Shown in pieces: positions 8,249-17,700 of a DNA stretch of 28,097 nt; the stretch's first letter is position 1, and each line of letters opens with the position of its first letter. The DNA is from Prevotella sp. UBA7594 (GTDB lineage: Bacteria; Bacteroidota; Bacteroidia; Bacteroidales; Bacteroidaceae). Location of the stretch: the NCBI GenBank assembly GCA_002490315.1, contig DLKG01000003.1:9608-37704 (forward strand), written 5' to 3'. The notes under the pieces were generated by a model. The model did no database searches and was not told the origin of the DNA. It worked only from the letters and a program-made list of their open reading frames with translations. The position numbers were made by a program, and so were the translations under genes.

Positions 8249-8408
8249 GTTTTTTGCATTTTAGATAGTATGGCAGCAGGAGAAACGGTTTTTATTGTTA
8301 TGAATGGCATTGATTTTAGGATTGAACCTGGCATATACATCCCCTTTTTCACGTTTTTCTCCTTCCAAAGCGCTTCTTCACGCCACCTAAAGTAGCGCTT
8401 CTTCATTT

Positions 8409-8447
8409 CTGAAGTGGCGCTTTAGTCTCTCTAAAGCGCCACTTCAG
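8409..8447. repeat. Perfect 17-bp inverted repeat, GTGGCGCTTTAG family
   Basis: CTGAAGTGGCGCTTTAG (8409-8425) is followed by TCTCT and its exact reverse complement (8431-8447). The core GTGGCGCTTTAG recurs in the 22-bp tandem array at 25570-25674. There is no T run behind it on either strand, so it is not an obvious terminator. Confidence 0.9.
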
Positions 8448-8731
8448 TTGGTTTCCTCCATTGCACAATAAAGCGTCAACTCCGGCAAACAATTGGCTTA
8501 CAGCGCCTTCCAACTGCACATTCAAAGCTGCGAAAAATACGTCAAGTGGCTGTTCTGTTTGTTCAGAAGGCAGTTTTAGGCAACAAGAGATGCAAATATC
8601 CGACAAGAATCCGTCTCTCAAAATTCCGTCTGAGCCAGAAAATAGGCAAGTGGCGTAATGTAGTGCTTGGAATCCAGAGACGGAATGCCCCGACTTCACT
8701 TGGATAAAAGTGAGGCTGCGGCGCTGATTTC

Positions 8732-8762
8732 TTGCCGTATTGCGAAATTATTAGTAACTTAG
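8732..8762 (+). promoter_or_regulatory. Promoter of the AAA-ATPase gene
   Basis: TTG at 8732-8734 is followed after 20 bases by TAACTTAG (8755-8762), one base off the TAnnTTTG consensus. It is 44 bases upstream of the start codon and suggests that the AAA-ATPase gene and the genes behind it have their own promoter, independent of aguA. Confidence 0.5.
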
Positions 8763-8789
8763 CGGCACGAAAACAGCAACAACCCAAGC

Positions 8790-8797
8790 AAAGGAGG
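8790..8797 (+). promoter_or_regulatory. Strong Shine-Dalgarno sequence before the AAA-ATPase gene
   Basis: AAAGGAGG lies 8 bases before the ATG at 8806. This is a near-perfect anti-16S match and stands out here, since the neighbouring genes (aguA, trmH, aguB, etfB) show none, as is usual for Bacteroidetes. It also fixes the start codon. Confidence 0.75.
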
Positions 8798-8805
8798 CTA
8801 TCACT

Positions 8806-10365
8806 ATGGCAGAGATAAGAAAATACCCCGTAGGAATACAGACTTTTGAGAAGATAAGAGAGCGAAATTATCTTTATGTCGACAAGACACAATATCTTGC
8901 CGACTTCGTCGAGAAAGGTTACCAATACGTCTTCCTGAGCCGTCCCAGACGGTTCGGCAAGTCGTTGTTTGCCTCAATGATTCACTGCTATTACGAAGGT
9001 CGAAAGGAACTCTTCGATGGTCTCGCCATAAGCCGACAGGAGCGCGACTGGACAGCCCATCCCGTGCTGCATTTCGACATGAGCACGGCAAAACACTGCA
9101 ATGTTGAAGATCTCAAGTCGGAGCTCAACTACAAACTCGCCCTCTACGAGGACAAATACGGGCGCCGGGCGGATGCTCCGAATCTCAACCAGCGCTTTGA
9201 GCACCTTGTGAAGGCAGCCTATGAGCAGACCGGACAAAAGGTGGTGCTCATCATCGACGAGTACGACGCTCCGTTGCTCGACGTGGTGCACGAGGAGCAG
9301 AACCTTGCCGCCTTGCGCCGCACGATGCAGAATTTCTATTCGCCCATTAAGTCGCTCGACCCTTATCTTGAGTTTGTCTTCCTGACAGGCATCACCAAGT
9401 TTGCGCAGCTGAGCATCTTCAGCGAGCTCAACAATCTCTTCAACATCTCCATGTACGACCAGTATTCTGCCATTTGCGGAATAAGCAGCGACGAGCTGCA
9501 GACGCAGATGCGCCCCGACGTGGAGCGGCTTGCCGAGCACCTTCACCAGAGTGTTGCCGAGACATTCGCGCAGTTGAAGGAGAAATACGACGGCTATCAT
9601 TTCAGTGAAAATTCGGAGGATGTCTACAATCCATTCAGTCTTATAAAGGCACTCGCATCGCAGAAAATAGGCAACTACTGGTTTGATTCCGGCACGCCCA
9701 CCTACATAATAAAGCTTCTGCAGAAGTACAACGTCGGCTTGCGCGACATTTCGGGTCAGGATGCGAGTGTAGACGACTTCGACGTGTCGCCCGAGAACAT
9801 GACGTCGGCCCTGCCGCTGCTCTATCAGAGCGGCTACCTCACCATCAAGCACTACGAGCCAGCCATTGGCCTCTACACACTTGGCTATCCAAACGAAGAG
9901 GTGCGGCTCGGCATGATACGCTCGCTTGCAGCCAACTATCTTGTCCCGTCCTCGGGCACTAACAGCAGCTTCGTGATAAAATTCGTGAAGGCCATATTTG
10001 CCGACGACATGGAGCAGGCGCTTACGCTGATGCGTGCCTATCTTGCCGGAGTGTCCTATCGCCTCGCCAACAAGACAGAGCGCGACGTGCAGACCATTTT
10101 CTATCTGCTTTTCTCGCTCGTCGGAGCTTATGTGAAAGTGGAGGAGGAGAGTTCGCACGGACGTGCCGACGTGGTGATAACGATGCCATCGGTGGTGTAT
10201 GTCATGGAGCTGAAGTTCGACGGCTCTGCCGACGAGGCACTGAAGCAAATAGACGACAAGGGCTATCTCGTGCCCTATACAGCCGACGGCAAAAGGCTCG
10301 TGCGGGTAGGAGTAAGCTACAGTAGCAAGGAGCGCACCATCACAGAGTGGAAAATATCAGAATAG
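8806..10365 (+). CDS. AAA-ATPase-like protein with C-terminal PD-(D/E)xK nuclease-like domain
   Basis: A 519-residue cytoplasmic protein of a family abundant and often multicopy in Bacteroidales (AAA-ATPase_like plus PDDEXK_9 architecture). The P-loop is the family's variant SRPRRFGKS (45-53), Walker B is [12 protein letters not shown] (146-157), and the conserved [18 protein letters not shown] (193-210) follows. The C-terminal nuclease-like signature is Asp455 in HGRADVVI, then ELK at 468-470 (VYVMELKF) and a following QID helix, so the metal-binding residues look intact. The biological role of the family is not established; proposals include mobile-element or defence functions. It has its own promoter and an unusually strong ribosome binding site, is preceded by a repeat-rich gap, and separates aguA from trmH-aguB, which suggests later arrival. 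Base composition is not obviously foreign. Confidence 0.88.
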   Translation: MAEIRKYPVGIQTFEKIRERNYLYVDKTQYLADFVEKGYQYVFLSRPRRFGKSLFASMIHCYYEGRKELFDGLAISRQERDWTAHPVLHFDMSTAKHCNVEDLKSELNYKLALYEDKYGRRADAPNLNQRFEHLVKAAYEQTGQKVVLIIDEYDAPLLDVVHEEQNLAALRRTMQNFYSPIKSLDPYLEFVFLTGITKFAQLSIFSELNNLFNISMYDQYSAICGISSDELQTQMRPDVERLAEHLHQSVAETFAQLKEKYDGYHFSENSEDVYNPFSLIKALASQKIGNYWFDSGTPTYIIKLLQKYNVGLRDISGQDASVDDFDVSPENMTSALPLLYQSGYLTIKHYEPAIGLYTLGYPNEEVRLGMIRSLAANYLVPSSGTNSSFVIKFVKAIFADDMEQALTLMRAYLAGVSYRLANKTERDVQTIFYLLFSLVGAYVKVEEESSHGRADVVITMPSVVYVMELKFDGSADEALKQIDDKGYLVPYTADGKRLVRVGVSYSSKERTITEWKISE

Positions 10366-10374
10366 ACAGAGCTA

Positions 10375-11175
10375 ATGGCTATAATCACAATCGATACACT
10401 GGCAGCACCGGGAGTTGAGGTGTACGCCAATCTTACAGAACGACAACTCCGCCAAGGCAGTGCCGGCAGTGGCAGCCTCTTCATCGTGGAAAGCCCAAAG
10501 GTAATAATGCGCGCGCTCAATGCTGGCTACGAGCCGTTGTCGCTGCTTTGCGAGCAGAGGCACATTGAGGGCGACGCTGCCGACATCATCTCGCGTTGCG
10601 GCGACATTCCCGTGTATACGGGCAGCCGCGACCTGCTCGCAAAGCTTACGGGCTATGTGCTCACACGCGGCGTGTTGTGCGCAATGCGCCGACCCGGCAC
10701 GCGCAGCGTGGAGGATGTGTGCCGAGAGGCAAGCCGCGTGGTAGTGATCGACGGCGTGGTGGACGCCACGAATGTCGGTGCCATATTCCGTTCGGCTGCA
10801 GCCCTTGGCATCGACGCGGTGCTGATGACCCGCACGTCGTGCGACCCGCTCAACCGCCGTGCGGTGCGCGTGTCGATGGGCAACGTGTTCTCCGTGCCTT
10901 GGACATGGCTCGACGGCCCAGTGCAGACGCTTGACAAGATAGGCTTCAAGACCGCCGCCATGGCACTGACCGACCGCTCGGTGCCTATCGACGACCAGGC
11001 ATTGTTGAGCGAGCCGCGCCTCGCCATAGTCATGGGCAACGAGGGCGACGGCTTGCCGCAGCCGACCATCGACGCAGCCGACTATGTGGTGCGCATACCG
11101 ATGGCACGTGGCGTCGACTCGCTCAATGTGGCAGCGGCAGCAGCCGTGGCTTTCTGGCAACTTAGAATAAAATAA
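10375..11175 (+). CDS. TrmH/SpoU-family RNA 2'-O-methyltransferase
   Basis: A 266-residue SPOUT methyltransferase that should methylate a ribose in rRNA or tRNA. An N-terminal substrate-binding domain is followed by the catalytic trefoil-knot domain with the three motifs in order: motif 1 DATNVGAIFRSAAALG (130-145, with Asn133 and Arg139), motif 2 IVMGNEGDGL (218-227) and motif 3 IPMARGVDSLNVAAAAAV (241-258). Motif 1 has Ala where Pro is common. The exact target (RlmB-like or other) cannot be told from sequence alone. The start lies 9 bases after the AAA-ATPase stop, with no ribosome binding site, and aguB follows after 13 bases, so the three are probably cotranscribed. Confidence 0.9.
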   Translation: MAIITIDTLAAPGVEVYANLTERQLRQGSAGSGSLFIVESPKVIMRALNAGYEPLSLLCEQRHIEGDAADIISRCGDIPVYTGSRDLLAKLTGYVLTRGVLCAMRRPGTRSVEDVCREASRVVVIDGVVDATNVGAIFRSAAALGIDAVLMTRTSCDPLNRRAVRVSMGNVFSVPWTWLDGPVQTLDKIGFKTAAMALTDRSVPIDDQALLSEPRLAIVMGNEGDGLPQPTIDAADYVVRIPMARGVDSLNVAAAAAVAFWQLRIK

Positions 11176-11188
11176 TCAACATATAAAT

Positions 11189-12073
11189 ATGAAGCATTTG
11201 AAAATAGGATACCTTCAGCAGCACAATGTGGCTGATACCAAGGCGAACATCTTGCGCTTGGCTGAGGGCATAAAGGATTTGGCAGAGCGCGGCGCTGAAC
11301 TCGTCGTGCTACAGGAGTTGCACAATTCGCTCTATTTCTGCCAGGTGGAGGACGTGGACAATTTCGACTTGGCAGAACCAATCCCTGGTCCTTCGACAGA
11401 TTTCTTTGGAGCAGTAGCCAAGGAGTGTGGGGTGGTTATCGTCACATCGCTCTTCGAGCGTCGCGCACCGGGCTTGTACCACAACACAGCCGTGGTTATC
11501 GACAGCGACGGCACCATAGCCGGCAAGTACCGCAAGATGCACATCCCCGACGACCCTGCCTACTACGAGAAGTTCTACTTCACTCCTGGCGACCTCGGAT
11601 TCCATCCCATACAGACCAGCGTCGGCAAACTTGGTGTGCTCGTATGTTGGGACCAATGGTATCCAGAGGCAGCTCGACTCATGGCCCTTCAGGGAGCCGA
11701 GATTCTCATCTACCCCACAGCCATAGGCTATGCCGCCAGTGACACGGAGGACGAGCAGCAGCGTCAGCGCGAGGCTTGGACGACAGTGCAGCGCGGACAT
11801 GCCGTGGCCAACGGACTGCCCGTCGTGTCGGTAAACCGCGTAGGCTTCGAGCCCGACCCGAGCGGCCAGACCGAGGGTATAGAGTTTTGGGGTTCGTCGA
11901 TGGTTGTCGGACCGCAGGGTGAGATTCTCTATCGCTCGTCAGCCGACGAGGAAGAGAGCATCATTGCTGAGGTGGATCTTGCCCACAGTGAGGACGTGCG
12001 CCGCTGGTGGCCTTTCCTTCGCGACCGCCGCATCGACGAGTATGGCGACATTGTGAAGCGTTTTATTGATTGA
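11189..12073 (+). CDS. aguB: N-carbamoylputrescine amidase
   Basis: Hydrolyses N-carbamoylputrescine to putrescine, CO2 and ammonia, completing the route begun by AguA. The 294-residue nitrilase-superfamily protein shows the catalytic triad: Glu43 in VVLQELHN, Lys116 in YRKMHIPDD and Cys153 in LVCWDQWYPEAAR. The HIPDDPAYYEKFYFTPGD loop and C-terminal RWWPFLRDRRIDEYGDI are typical of plant- and bacterial-type AguB and separate it from generic nitrilases. Its partner aguA is in the same window but two genes upstream rather than adjacent. No arginine decarboxylase gene is in the window, so the agmatine source is not visible here. Confidence 0.94.
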   Translation: MKHLKIGYLQQHNVADTKANILRLAEGIKDLAERGAELVVLQELHNSLYFCQVEDVDNFDLAEPIPGPSTDFFGAVAKECGVVIVTSLFERRAPGLYHNTAVVIDSDGTIAGKYRKMHIPDDPAYYEKFYFTPGDLGFHPIQTSVGKLGVLVCWDQWYPEAARLMALQGAEILIYPTAIGYAASDTEDEQQRQREAWTTVQRGHAVANGLPVVSVNRVGFEPDPSGQTEGIEFWGSSMVVGPQGEILYRSSADEEESIIAEVDLAHSEDVRRWWPFLRDRRIDEYGDIVKRFID

Positions 12074-12078
12074 CGATT

Positions 12079-12107
12079 GACGTAGGCAATGTGCTACAAT
12101 TGCCGTC
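12079..12107. terminator. Possible bidirectional terminator between aguB and the permease operon
   Basis: GGCAAT (12085-12090) pairs with ATTGCC (12099-12104) around an 8-base loop, and GAC/GTC extends the stem after a 3-base bulge. It lies in the 36-base gap between convergent genes. There is no clear T run, so it is a weak candidate. Confidence 0.3.
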
Positions 12108-12109
12108 TG

Positions 12110-13417
12110 CTATTCTCCATCGTTTTTGAACGGATTGTGCATCCTGCTCGAGAGAATTGTGTAGACGGCTGCAATCAATATAGTAAGTGCATACATGGCT
12201 ACTGTCAGTGAGAAGAACTGGCGGTAGCCTATGTTTTTTTGTAGAAGTCCGGTAAATAGATTGACTGCCATTACTGTCAGCGCAATAAGCGCGAGTGTTA
12301 GCGAATGGCGCAATGAGGAGCCTTTGTCTGTGAATTCAAATTGGCGCATCACGGATGAGTAGGCAGTTAAGCCAATGCCAAAGGAAAAATATCCTCCAAA
12401 CAACGCAGTGCATACAAGGGCAAGCGACGCGGAAGTGTTGCTGCTGAGATAGAGTGTTGCTATGCCATGGCAGCAGAGCGTCAGAGCCATTGGCAGAACG
12501 CAATAGCGCGTGCCGAGTCGACGCATGGCCTTGGAGGCAATGGTTATGCCCGCTGCCATCGCTATGACAGCTATTGTGCCAAATGCGAGTCCAAACTCCT
12601 GCGGAGCGAGTCCAAGTCCGCCATTGTGTGGAGCGTCAACGATGAACAGCGGCAAGACAATGGAAAGAAAAACTTCGGGAAGGATGAAGATGATGCCGAA
12701 GAGCAGCATGAAATGGTTGCGCCAGCCTTGAAGAGTGGCCTTCACAGCCGCTTTCAATTCGCGCGGGTGTAGCCCAAAGAGGTCTTTCTCCTCAGCCCAA
12801 GGGCGTTTGCCTCCTGGAAGGAAGATGCTATGCCATAGCCAAAGGAAGAATTCAACTCCTGCCATGATGTAGAAGACGAGGCTCCACGAGTAGCGCACGT
12901 TACGCGTCACCACTTCCATGTTGCCGGCAAGCATTGGCAGTGTACCTATTCCGAAGAGTGCCGCGAAGCATCTGAAGAGCAATGCCCAATAGTGTTGCCG
13001 CGGATTTGTCTCGATGGTGTCGAGATAGAAACGTTGTGTGGCTATGTTGTAGAACACTCCTGCCGTAACGACGAACGGCATAAAACAGAGCACTCCTTGC
13101 AGCCAATAGCCAGTGGGGAGCGTAAAGGCTATTGCCCATATGGAGAGGGCAGAGATGAACTCCGCCGAAAGAACCCACACCTTTGTTGTGTCATGGAAGT
13201 AAGTCACGGCTGTCTCCAGCAAAGGGCGCAACACTATAGGCAAGCACAATAGCGCAAGGTAAAGCGTGGTTTGCGCCATGTTGACCCCATAGCGGCGCAG
13301 CATAAGCATGGTCAACACAAAGACAGACAGTAGCATCCCGTCGCCGAATAGCAGCGACGGAAACCACGACCAACGCAGGCGTTTCGATGGAAGCTTGTAT
13401 GTGGAATTGTCTGTCAT
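12110..13417 (-). CDS. MFS permease, AmpG-like (second of a tandem pair)
   Basis: A 435-residue inner-membrane transporter with about 12 hydrophobic segments. It resembles its upstream neighbour in layout and in the segment GGLGLAPQEFGLAFGTIAVIA (neighbour [21 protein letters not shown]), so the two are paralogues. It has diverged more: the AmpG-like N-terminal AEGLP...YTGWLALPW is replaced by FGDGMLLS...LYLALLCLP. The substrate is unknown; muropeptides or peptidoglycan sugars are inferred from the SpoIID-containing gene in the same operon. It starts 44 bases after the stop of the first permease and is the last gene of the operon. A general MFS sugar or peptide carrier is the alternative. Confidence 0.8.
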   Translation of the reverse strand: MTDNSTYKLPSKRLRWSWFPSLLFGDGMLLSVFVLTMLMLRRYGVNMAQTTLYLALLCLPIVLRPLLETAVTYFHDTTKVWVLSAEFISALSIWAIAFTLPTGYWLQGVLCFMPFVVTAGVFYNIATQRFYLDTIETNPRQHYWALLFRCFAALFGIGTLPMLAGNMEVVTRNVRYSWSLVFYIMAGVEFFLWLWHSIFLPGGKRPWAEEKDLFGLHPRELKAAVKATLQGWRNHFMLLFGIIFILPEVFLSIVLPLFIVDAPHNGGLGLAPQEFGLAFGTIAVIAMAAGITIASKAMRRLGTRYCVLPMALTLCCHGIATLYLSSNTSASLALVCTALFGGYFSFGIGLTAYSSVMRQFEFTDKGSSLRHSLTLALIALTVMAVNLFTGLLQKNIGYRQFFSLTVAMYALTILIAAVYTILSSRMHNPFKNDGE

Positions 13418-13461
13418 GATAAATAATCTTCTTTCGTGTTGCAGATTTTTCTTATTCCGTA

Positions 13462-14736
13462 TTATTTCTTTTTCCCGAATTCCGGGTCAATCTTGAGAAA
13501 TGCCGTCACGAGGAACGTGACAAGGCAGCATGCCATGACGATAATGAAGAACAGCCGATAGCCAACGATGTCCTTCAGATAGCCCGACACCATGCCCGGC
13601 AGCATCAGTCCGAGATAGGATATGCCGGTACAGATGGAATAGTGCGACGTGCGGAACTTGCCTTGGCTGTAGAACAGCATGTAGAGCGTGAGCACGGTGA
13701 AGCCGAGTCCGTAGCCAAACTGTTCGATGAAGAGGCAAGACGACACCACCCACAGATTGGCGTTCAGGCTGTAGCTAAGGTATATGTACACGACATCGGG
13801 CAGCGTTATGGCGCACACCATGGGCCAAAGCCATCGCTTCATGCCGTCGTGGCTGACGAGCACGCCACCGATGATGCCGCCGAGCAGGAGTCCGACAAGA
13901 CCTACCGTGCCCTGCGCCAGTCCGTATTCTTCAGGTGTCAAGCCGAGTCCGCCTTCTGTGACCGGACGCATAAGGAAGGTCTTCGTCATTGTGTTGAGCA
14001 GTGCCTCCGGGAAGCGGTAGAACAGTAGGAAGAGCATCACAAACACAGTCTCCCTCGTTCCGAACTTGCAGAAGAATGTCGCTATCATCTTTCTCAGTTC
14101 TCCAGCAACTTCTCCGATGCTCTTGTCCGACCCCGTGTCTTCTTTCGGGTATGGCATTATGCGGCAATGGTAGAGCCAAATGCCAATGAACAATGCTGCA
14201 AGTCCATAGAATATCAGCGTCCATGTGTATACAACCGACAACTTGAAGTGGTGTTCAAGGATGCCTGCGAGCGACACGAGCGCGCCATTGACGAATATTA
14301 CGGCAAGGCGGTAGAAAGTGTTGCGCAGTCCGACGTATTTGGCTTGGTTGTGCTCATCAAGTTCTATCATGTAGAAGCCGTCGGCGGAAATGTCGTGAGT
14401 GGCGCTGGCGAAAGCCATAGCGAAGAGGAAGAACATCGTGCCCTGAAACCAAAATGCGGTAGGCAGGGTGAAAGCTATGCCTGCCAAGGCACTGCCCATG
14501 AGCAGCTGCATAGCGAGCACCCACCAGCGCTTTGTCTTCAAGAGATCGATGAACGGACTCCATAGAGGCTTCACAACCCATGGAAGGGCGAGCCAGCCCG
14601 TGTAGAGTCCTACTTCCGCATCGCTTAGCCCCATCTGCATGTACATTACTATTGAGAGGGCAGTGACGATGACGTTAGGCAGTCCTTCTGCGAAATATAG
14701 TGTGGGTATCCATGCCCACGGGTTTCGATTTCTCAT
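13462..14736 (-). CDS. MFS permease, AmpG-like (first of a tandem pair)
   Basis: A 424-residue inner-membrane protein with about 12 membrane segments. The start at 14736 gives [20 protein letters not shown]; an upstream extension of the frame lies inside the preceding gene and looks noncoding. AmpG-like features are the early [19 protein letters not shown], then [20 protein letters not shown], and a conserved [14 protein letters not shown]. AmpG permeases bring GlcNAc-anhydroMurNAc peptides into the cytoplasm for recycling. The start codon overlaps the stop of the SpoIID fusion gene as ATGA, so the two are probably translated together. The substrate here is not proven; other PAT-family roles are possible. 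Confidence 0.86.
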   Translation of the reverse strand: MRNRNPWAWIPTLYFAEGLPNVIVTALSIVMYMQMGLSDAEVGLYTGWLALPWVVKPLWSPFIDLLKTKRWWVLAMQLLMGSALAGIAFTLPTAFWFQGTMFFLFAMAFASATHDISADGFYMIELDEHNQAKYVGLRNTFYRLAVIFVNGALVSLAGILEHHFKLSVVYTWTLIFYGLAALFIGIWLYHCRIMPYPKEDTGSDKSIGEVAGELRKMIATFFCKFGTRETVFVMLFLLFYRFPEALLNTMTKTFLMRPVTEGGLGLTPEEYGLAQGTVGLVGLLLGGIIGGVLVSHDGMKRWLWPMVCAITLPDVVYIYLSYSLNANLWVVSSCLFIEQFGYGLGFTVLTLYMLFYSQGKFRTSHYSICTGISYLGLMLPGMVSGYLKDIVGYRLFFIIVMACCLVTFLVTAFLKIDPEFGKKK

Positions 14737-17700
14737 TTGTAGATTTTCTTTATTTCCGCGCCACGGTAGTAGTGGAGCAAGATGTTGTCGTAAGAGTAGC
14801 CTTTGGCGCCCATAACGGCAGCACCAATCTGACAGAGTCCGACACCATGTCCCCATCCGGCACCCGTCAGGCGGAACATTTGCGGCACACCGTCCTCGAT
14901 GTTGTCTTTATCCACGACGAAGGCGCTGCTGTAGAGATGGCTTTCGCTGAGGGCGCGGCGTATCTCAAGCTCTTTTCCTATAGTGAAGGTGCGCTCCGAG
15001 CCAACTATCTTCAAGCGACAGATGCGTCCGCTGCGTCCGCGCTCCAAGGGTACAATATCAATGATGTCGCCGAAATCCATCTTCAGCTTGTTGGAGATGA
15101 GCGTCTTCAGTTGCTCTTGAGTGTATGTTACGTGCCAACGGTAGAAGTCGGTGGTCTCCTGGTCATAGTCGTTGAGTACTTCAGAGAGTATGCGGCTGTC
15201 GTTGGTGTTGCAGAAGGCTTCGGGAGCCGTTCGTATCCAGCGTTCGGCGTTAGCCTCTATCGTAAGGTCGGGCAAATTGTCGGTGGTACCTGCCTTTATG
15301 TCTTTTCCTGCTATGCCCGATGGTATGTCGCGCACGGCGGACAGATATGGCTTCTTGATGTTTTCCCAGCAATACTGGAATTCTTCCGTAATTCCTCCGC
15401 AGCACTTGGAGAAGCGCGCGTCGCAAATCTCGCCGTTGTCCATAAGTATTTGTCCGCGAGTGGCGTGAATGGCCTGTGCCACGTGTTGACTCGTGGCCTT
15501 TGTTATGCCCTGATAGCGTTGGCAGTGGTCGTCGGCGCAGACGTCGAAAATGGTATGATCCTCGCGGTCGTACCATTTTATAAGTTCGTCATCCTTGCGT
15601 ATGAAGGAGAAGAAGCCGTTGCCTCCTGTGCCAGAGTGCTGCTTGCGTCGCTGTTCCATTTGTGAAAGTAGCCAACTGCGTGATATCACGGCGTGTGCCT
15701 TCAGCAGTTCAATGCTTGACGTGGCACTCATCTCGCTTGATATGACGCTTTCCAAATATGACTCTACTGGCAACTCATTGATGGCGCACACCTTGTCGGA
15801 GTCGACAACGAGGCGCAGCGTACCGAGGAAGGTCTGCGTCTCTTGGCGTTCCCAATGGAAGTTGACACCGATGGTGACATCGTGCAAGGAGAAGGAAGCG
15901 TCTGCCGATTGCGGATGGAACGTCAGTTCACGGTATTGGTTGCCGTTCCACAATATGCCGCCTTCATGAAACTCTACGACCTGCTCGCCCTCAATGAGGT
16001 TGCCTTTTGCCATGTAAGGCTTGTTGAGAGAGAAAGAAATTTTAGCGCCGCTGACAATGCCTACAGACACAGACGGCTGCTTGCCAGAGAAGTGGCTGTC
16101 TTGTGCCAACATCCCTTCTGAGCGCGAACGGAGCTTTTCGAGGGTCTCGGTAAACTCTGCGGGCTGCATGGCACATTCTTTTAAGATGCCGAGTGCTTCA
16201 TCTGGAGTTATGCGCTCGAAGTCCTCCTTGCGTGGCGTCACGATGAAGCCCGACATGTCGAGAGCTCCTGGACTTACCATACGCTTGGCGTCGCCGTCGC
16301 AGAAGTAGCAGTCTGGACGGTGCTTGCTGCGTGGAATGACGACAGAGATGTAAGCCGTCTCGTCGTGCCATGCCACGATGTTCATCATCGGTTCAGTGTC
16401 GCCGCCGTGCATTGGCAGAACTGTGTAGAGCGCGCGGAAGAGTTGTTCGCCTGTCAAGGCGTCGTTGCTGCGTATTACGAATAGAGGAATGGCGGCCCCT
16501 TTTGCAATTGCTATGCTGCCTTTTCCGTCCTTTTCGATGATTACGTCAAGGTCGCGGCTTAGGCGTGCCCAGTCGTTCTGTAGTGGAAGCATACCGGAGC
16601 AAATCGCCTGGAAGTGCATGTGGTCGGGGGCCGATGCCCCACATTTCGGACCATTGTAGAAGACGGTGAGCGTTGGGTAGGCGTCGAGCAAGCGATAGAT
16701 TTCCCCGTAGTTCATGCCGATGCTTTGTGGGCGGTGGGCCTTCAATGGGATAGTGAAGTGTTGCGGCATTATGGGGTAGGGATTAACGAGAAGCGTGAAG
16801 TTGCGGTCTACCTGCTTCTGCATCTGCTCCTTTGGTCGGTTTTGTTCGCATAGGAAGCATGGACGCTTGGCGATGGTCTTCTTGTCGATGCTCGCTCCAG
16901 TGGAAACCATGCGTGCTGGGTTGAATTGCAGTTTCAGAGTTGTTTCCCCACACGACAATTCGCGCGTCTTCACGTTTTGCAGGTCGCGGAAATGTTGTCG
17001 GGCGTCAGCCCAAATCTCAAGCTGCCTGTTGAAGAAGCGTTGGAGTGAACTGTCGGCAGCCGTGTCTTCCGACTTTCCCTCGGAGAGCTGCTGTCGTGCG
17101 GAAATCTCCAAGGAGCGCAGGCGGTCTTTGTAGACATTGTTGGCATTTTGACGCTCGATGCTAAGAGCAGCGTCGCTGTTGCCGTCCCATCGGCGGCAGA
17201 GGTAAAGTTCGTCGAAGATGCGTCCTATTCTATACTTGCGGCTGAAAGTCAATCCCAGGGCATAGTCCTCGCCGTAGCTCGTGTTTGGAAACTGTATTTG
17301 CCGGAGTATTGGTGTGAAGAAGGCGCGTGGCGCTCCCAAACCGTTGATGCGCAATGCGTTGTTAGGTCCGTTGAGATCAGTCCATTCCTTATGGTCGATT
17401 AGTCCGGGAGGAAGTGTCTCAAGGGCGAAGTTGCACATGCGGTAGCTGCCGACAATCATGGCTGCCCCTTGTCGGTGAAACTCGTCAACGATGCGCTGCA
17501 GAGTATGAGGTGACGAGTAGAGGTCGTCGCTGTCGAGTTGCACGGCAAAGCGTCCGCACCGTGCGTCGTCGATGGCAACGTTCCAGCATCCGCCAATGCC
17601 AAGGTCGTGGCGTTCGGGGATGATGTGTACAAGGCGGCGGTCTTTGGCGGTAATCGTGGCGAGGATGCTTGTGGTAGTGTCAGTTGAGTGGTTGTCGACG

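Larger units (their letters stand above)
8111..8805. other. 695-base gap between aguA and the AAA-ATPase gene
   Basis: No convincing gene was seen. A loose inverted repeat TACATCC/GGATGTA lies just after aguA (about 8131-8172) and may mark transcript end. Positions 8213-8248 resemble 25398-25437. The 17-base inverted repeat at 8409-8447 and related AAGCGCT repeats at about 8368-8400 follow. The section 8450-8700 has open frames on both strands, but none looks like a protein. The last 75 bases hold the promoter and ribosome binding site of the next gene. Confidence 0.6.

Noticed and set aside
8062..8406. 114-codon open frame on the minus strand at the end of aguA
   Set aside because: It overlaps the aguA 3' end and low-complexity repeat sequence; the product has no coherent features.
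8403..8699. 98-codon open frame on the minus strand in the gap before the AAA-ATPase gene
   Set aside because: It overlaps the inverted repeat, has no promoter or ribosome binding site in the right place, and the product resembles no family I know. I cannot fully exclude a decayed gene.
8974..10248. 424-codon open frame on the minus strand opposite the AAA-ATPase gene
   Set aside because: It is a mirror of the codon pattern of the real gene: no motif, no ribosome binding site or promoter, rich in His, Val and Leu from reversed codons. The plus-strand protein has clear catalytic motifs.
10372..11160. 262-codon open frame on the minus strand opposite the TrmH-family gene
   Set aside because: The product is dominated by His, Arg and Ala as expected for an antisense shadow; the plus strand has all three SPOUT motifs.
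14700..15665. 321-codon open frame on the plus strand opposite the SpoIID region
   Set aside because: Shadow frame. It starts across the ATGA junction of two real genes and has no recognisable domain.
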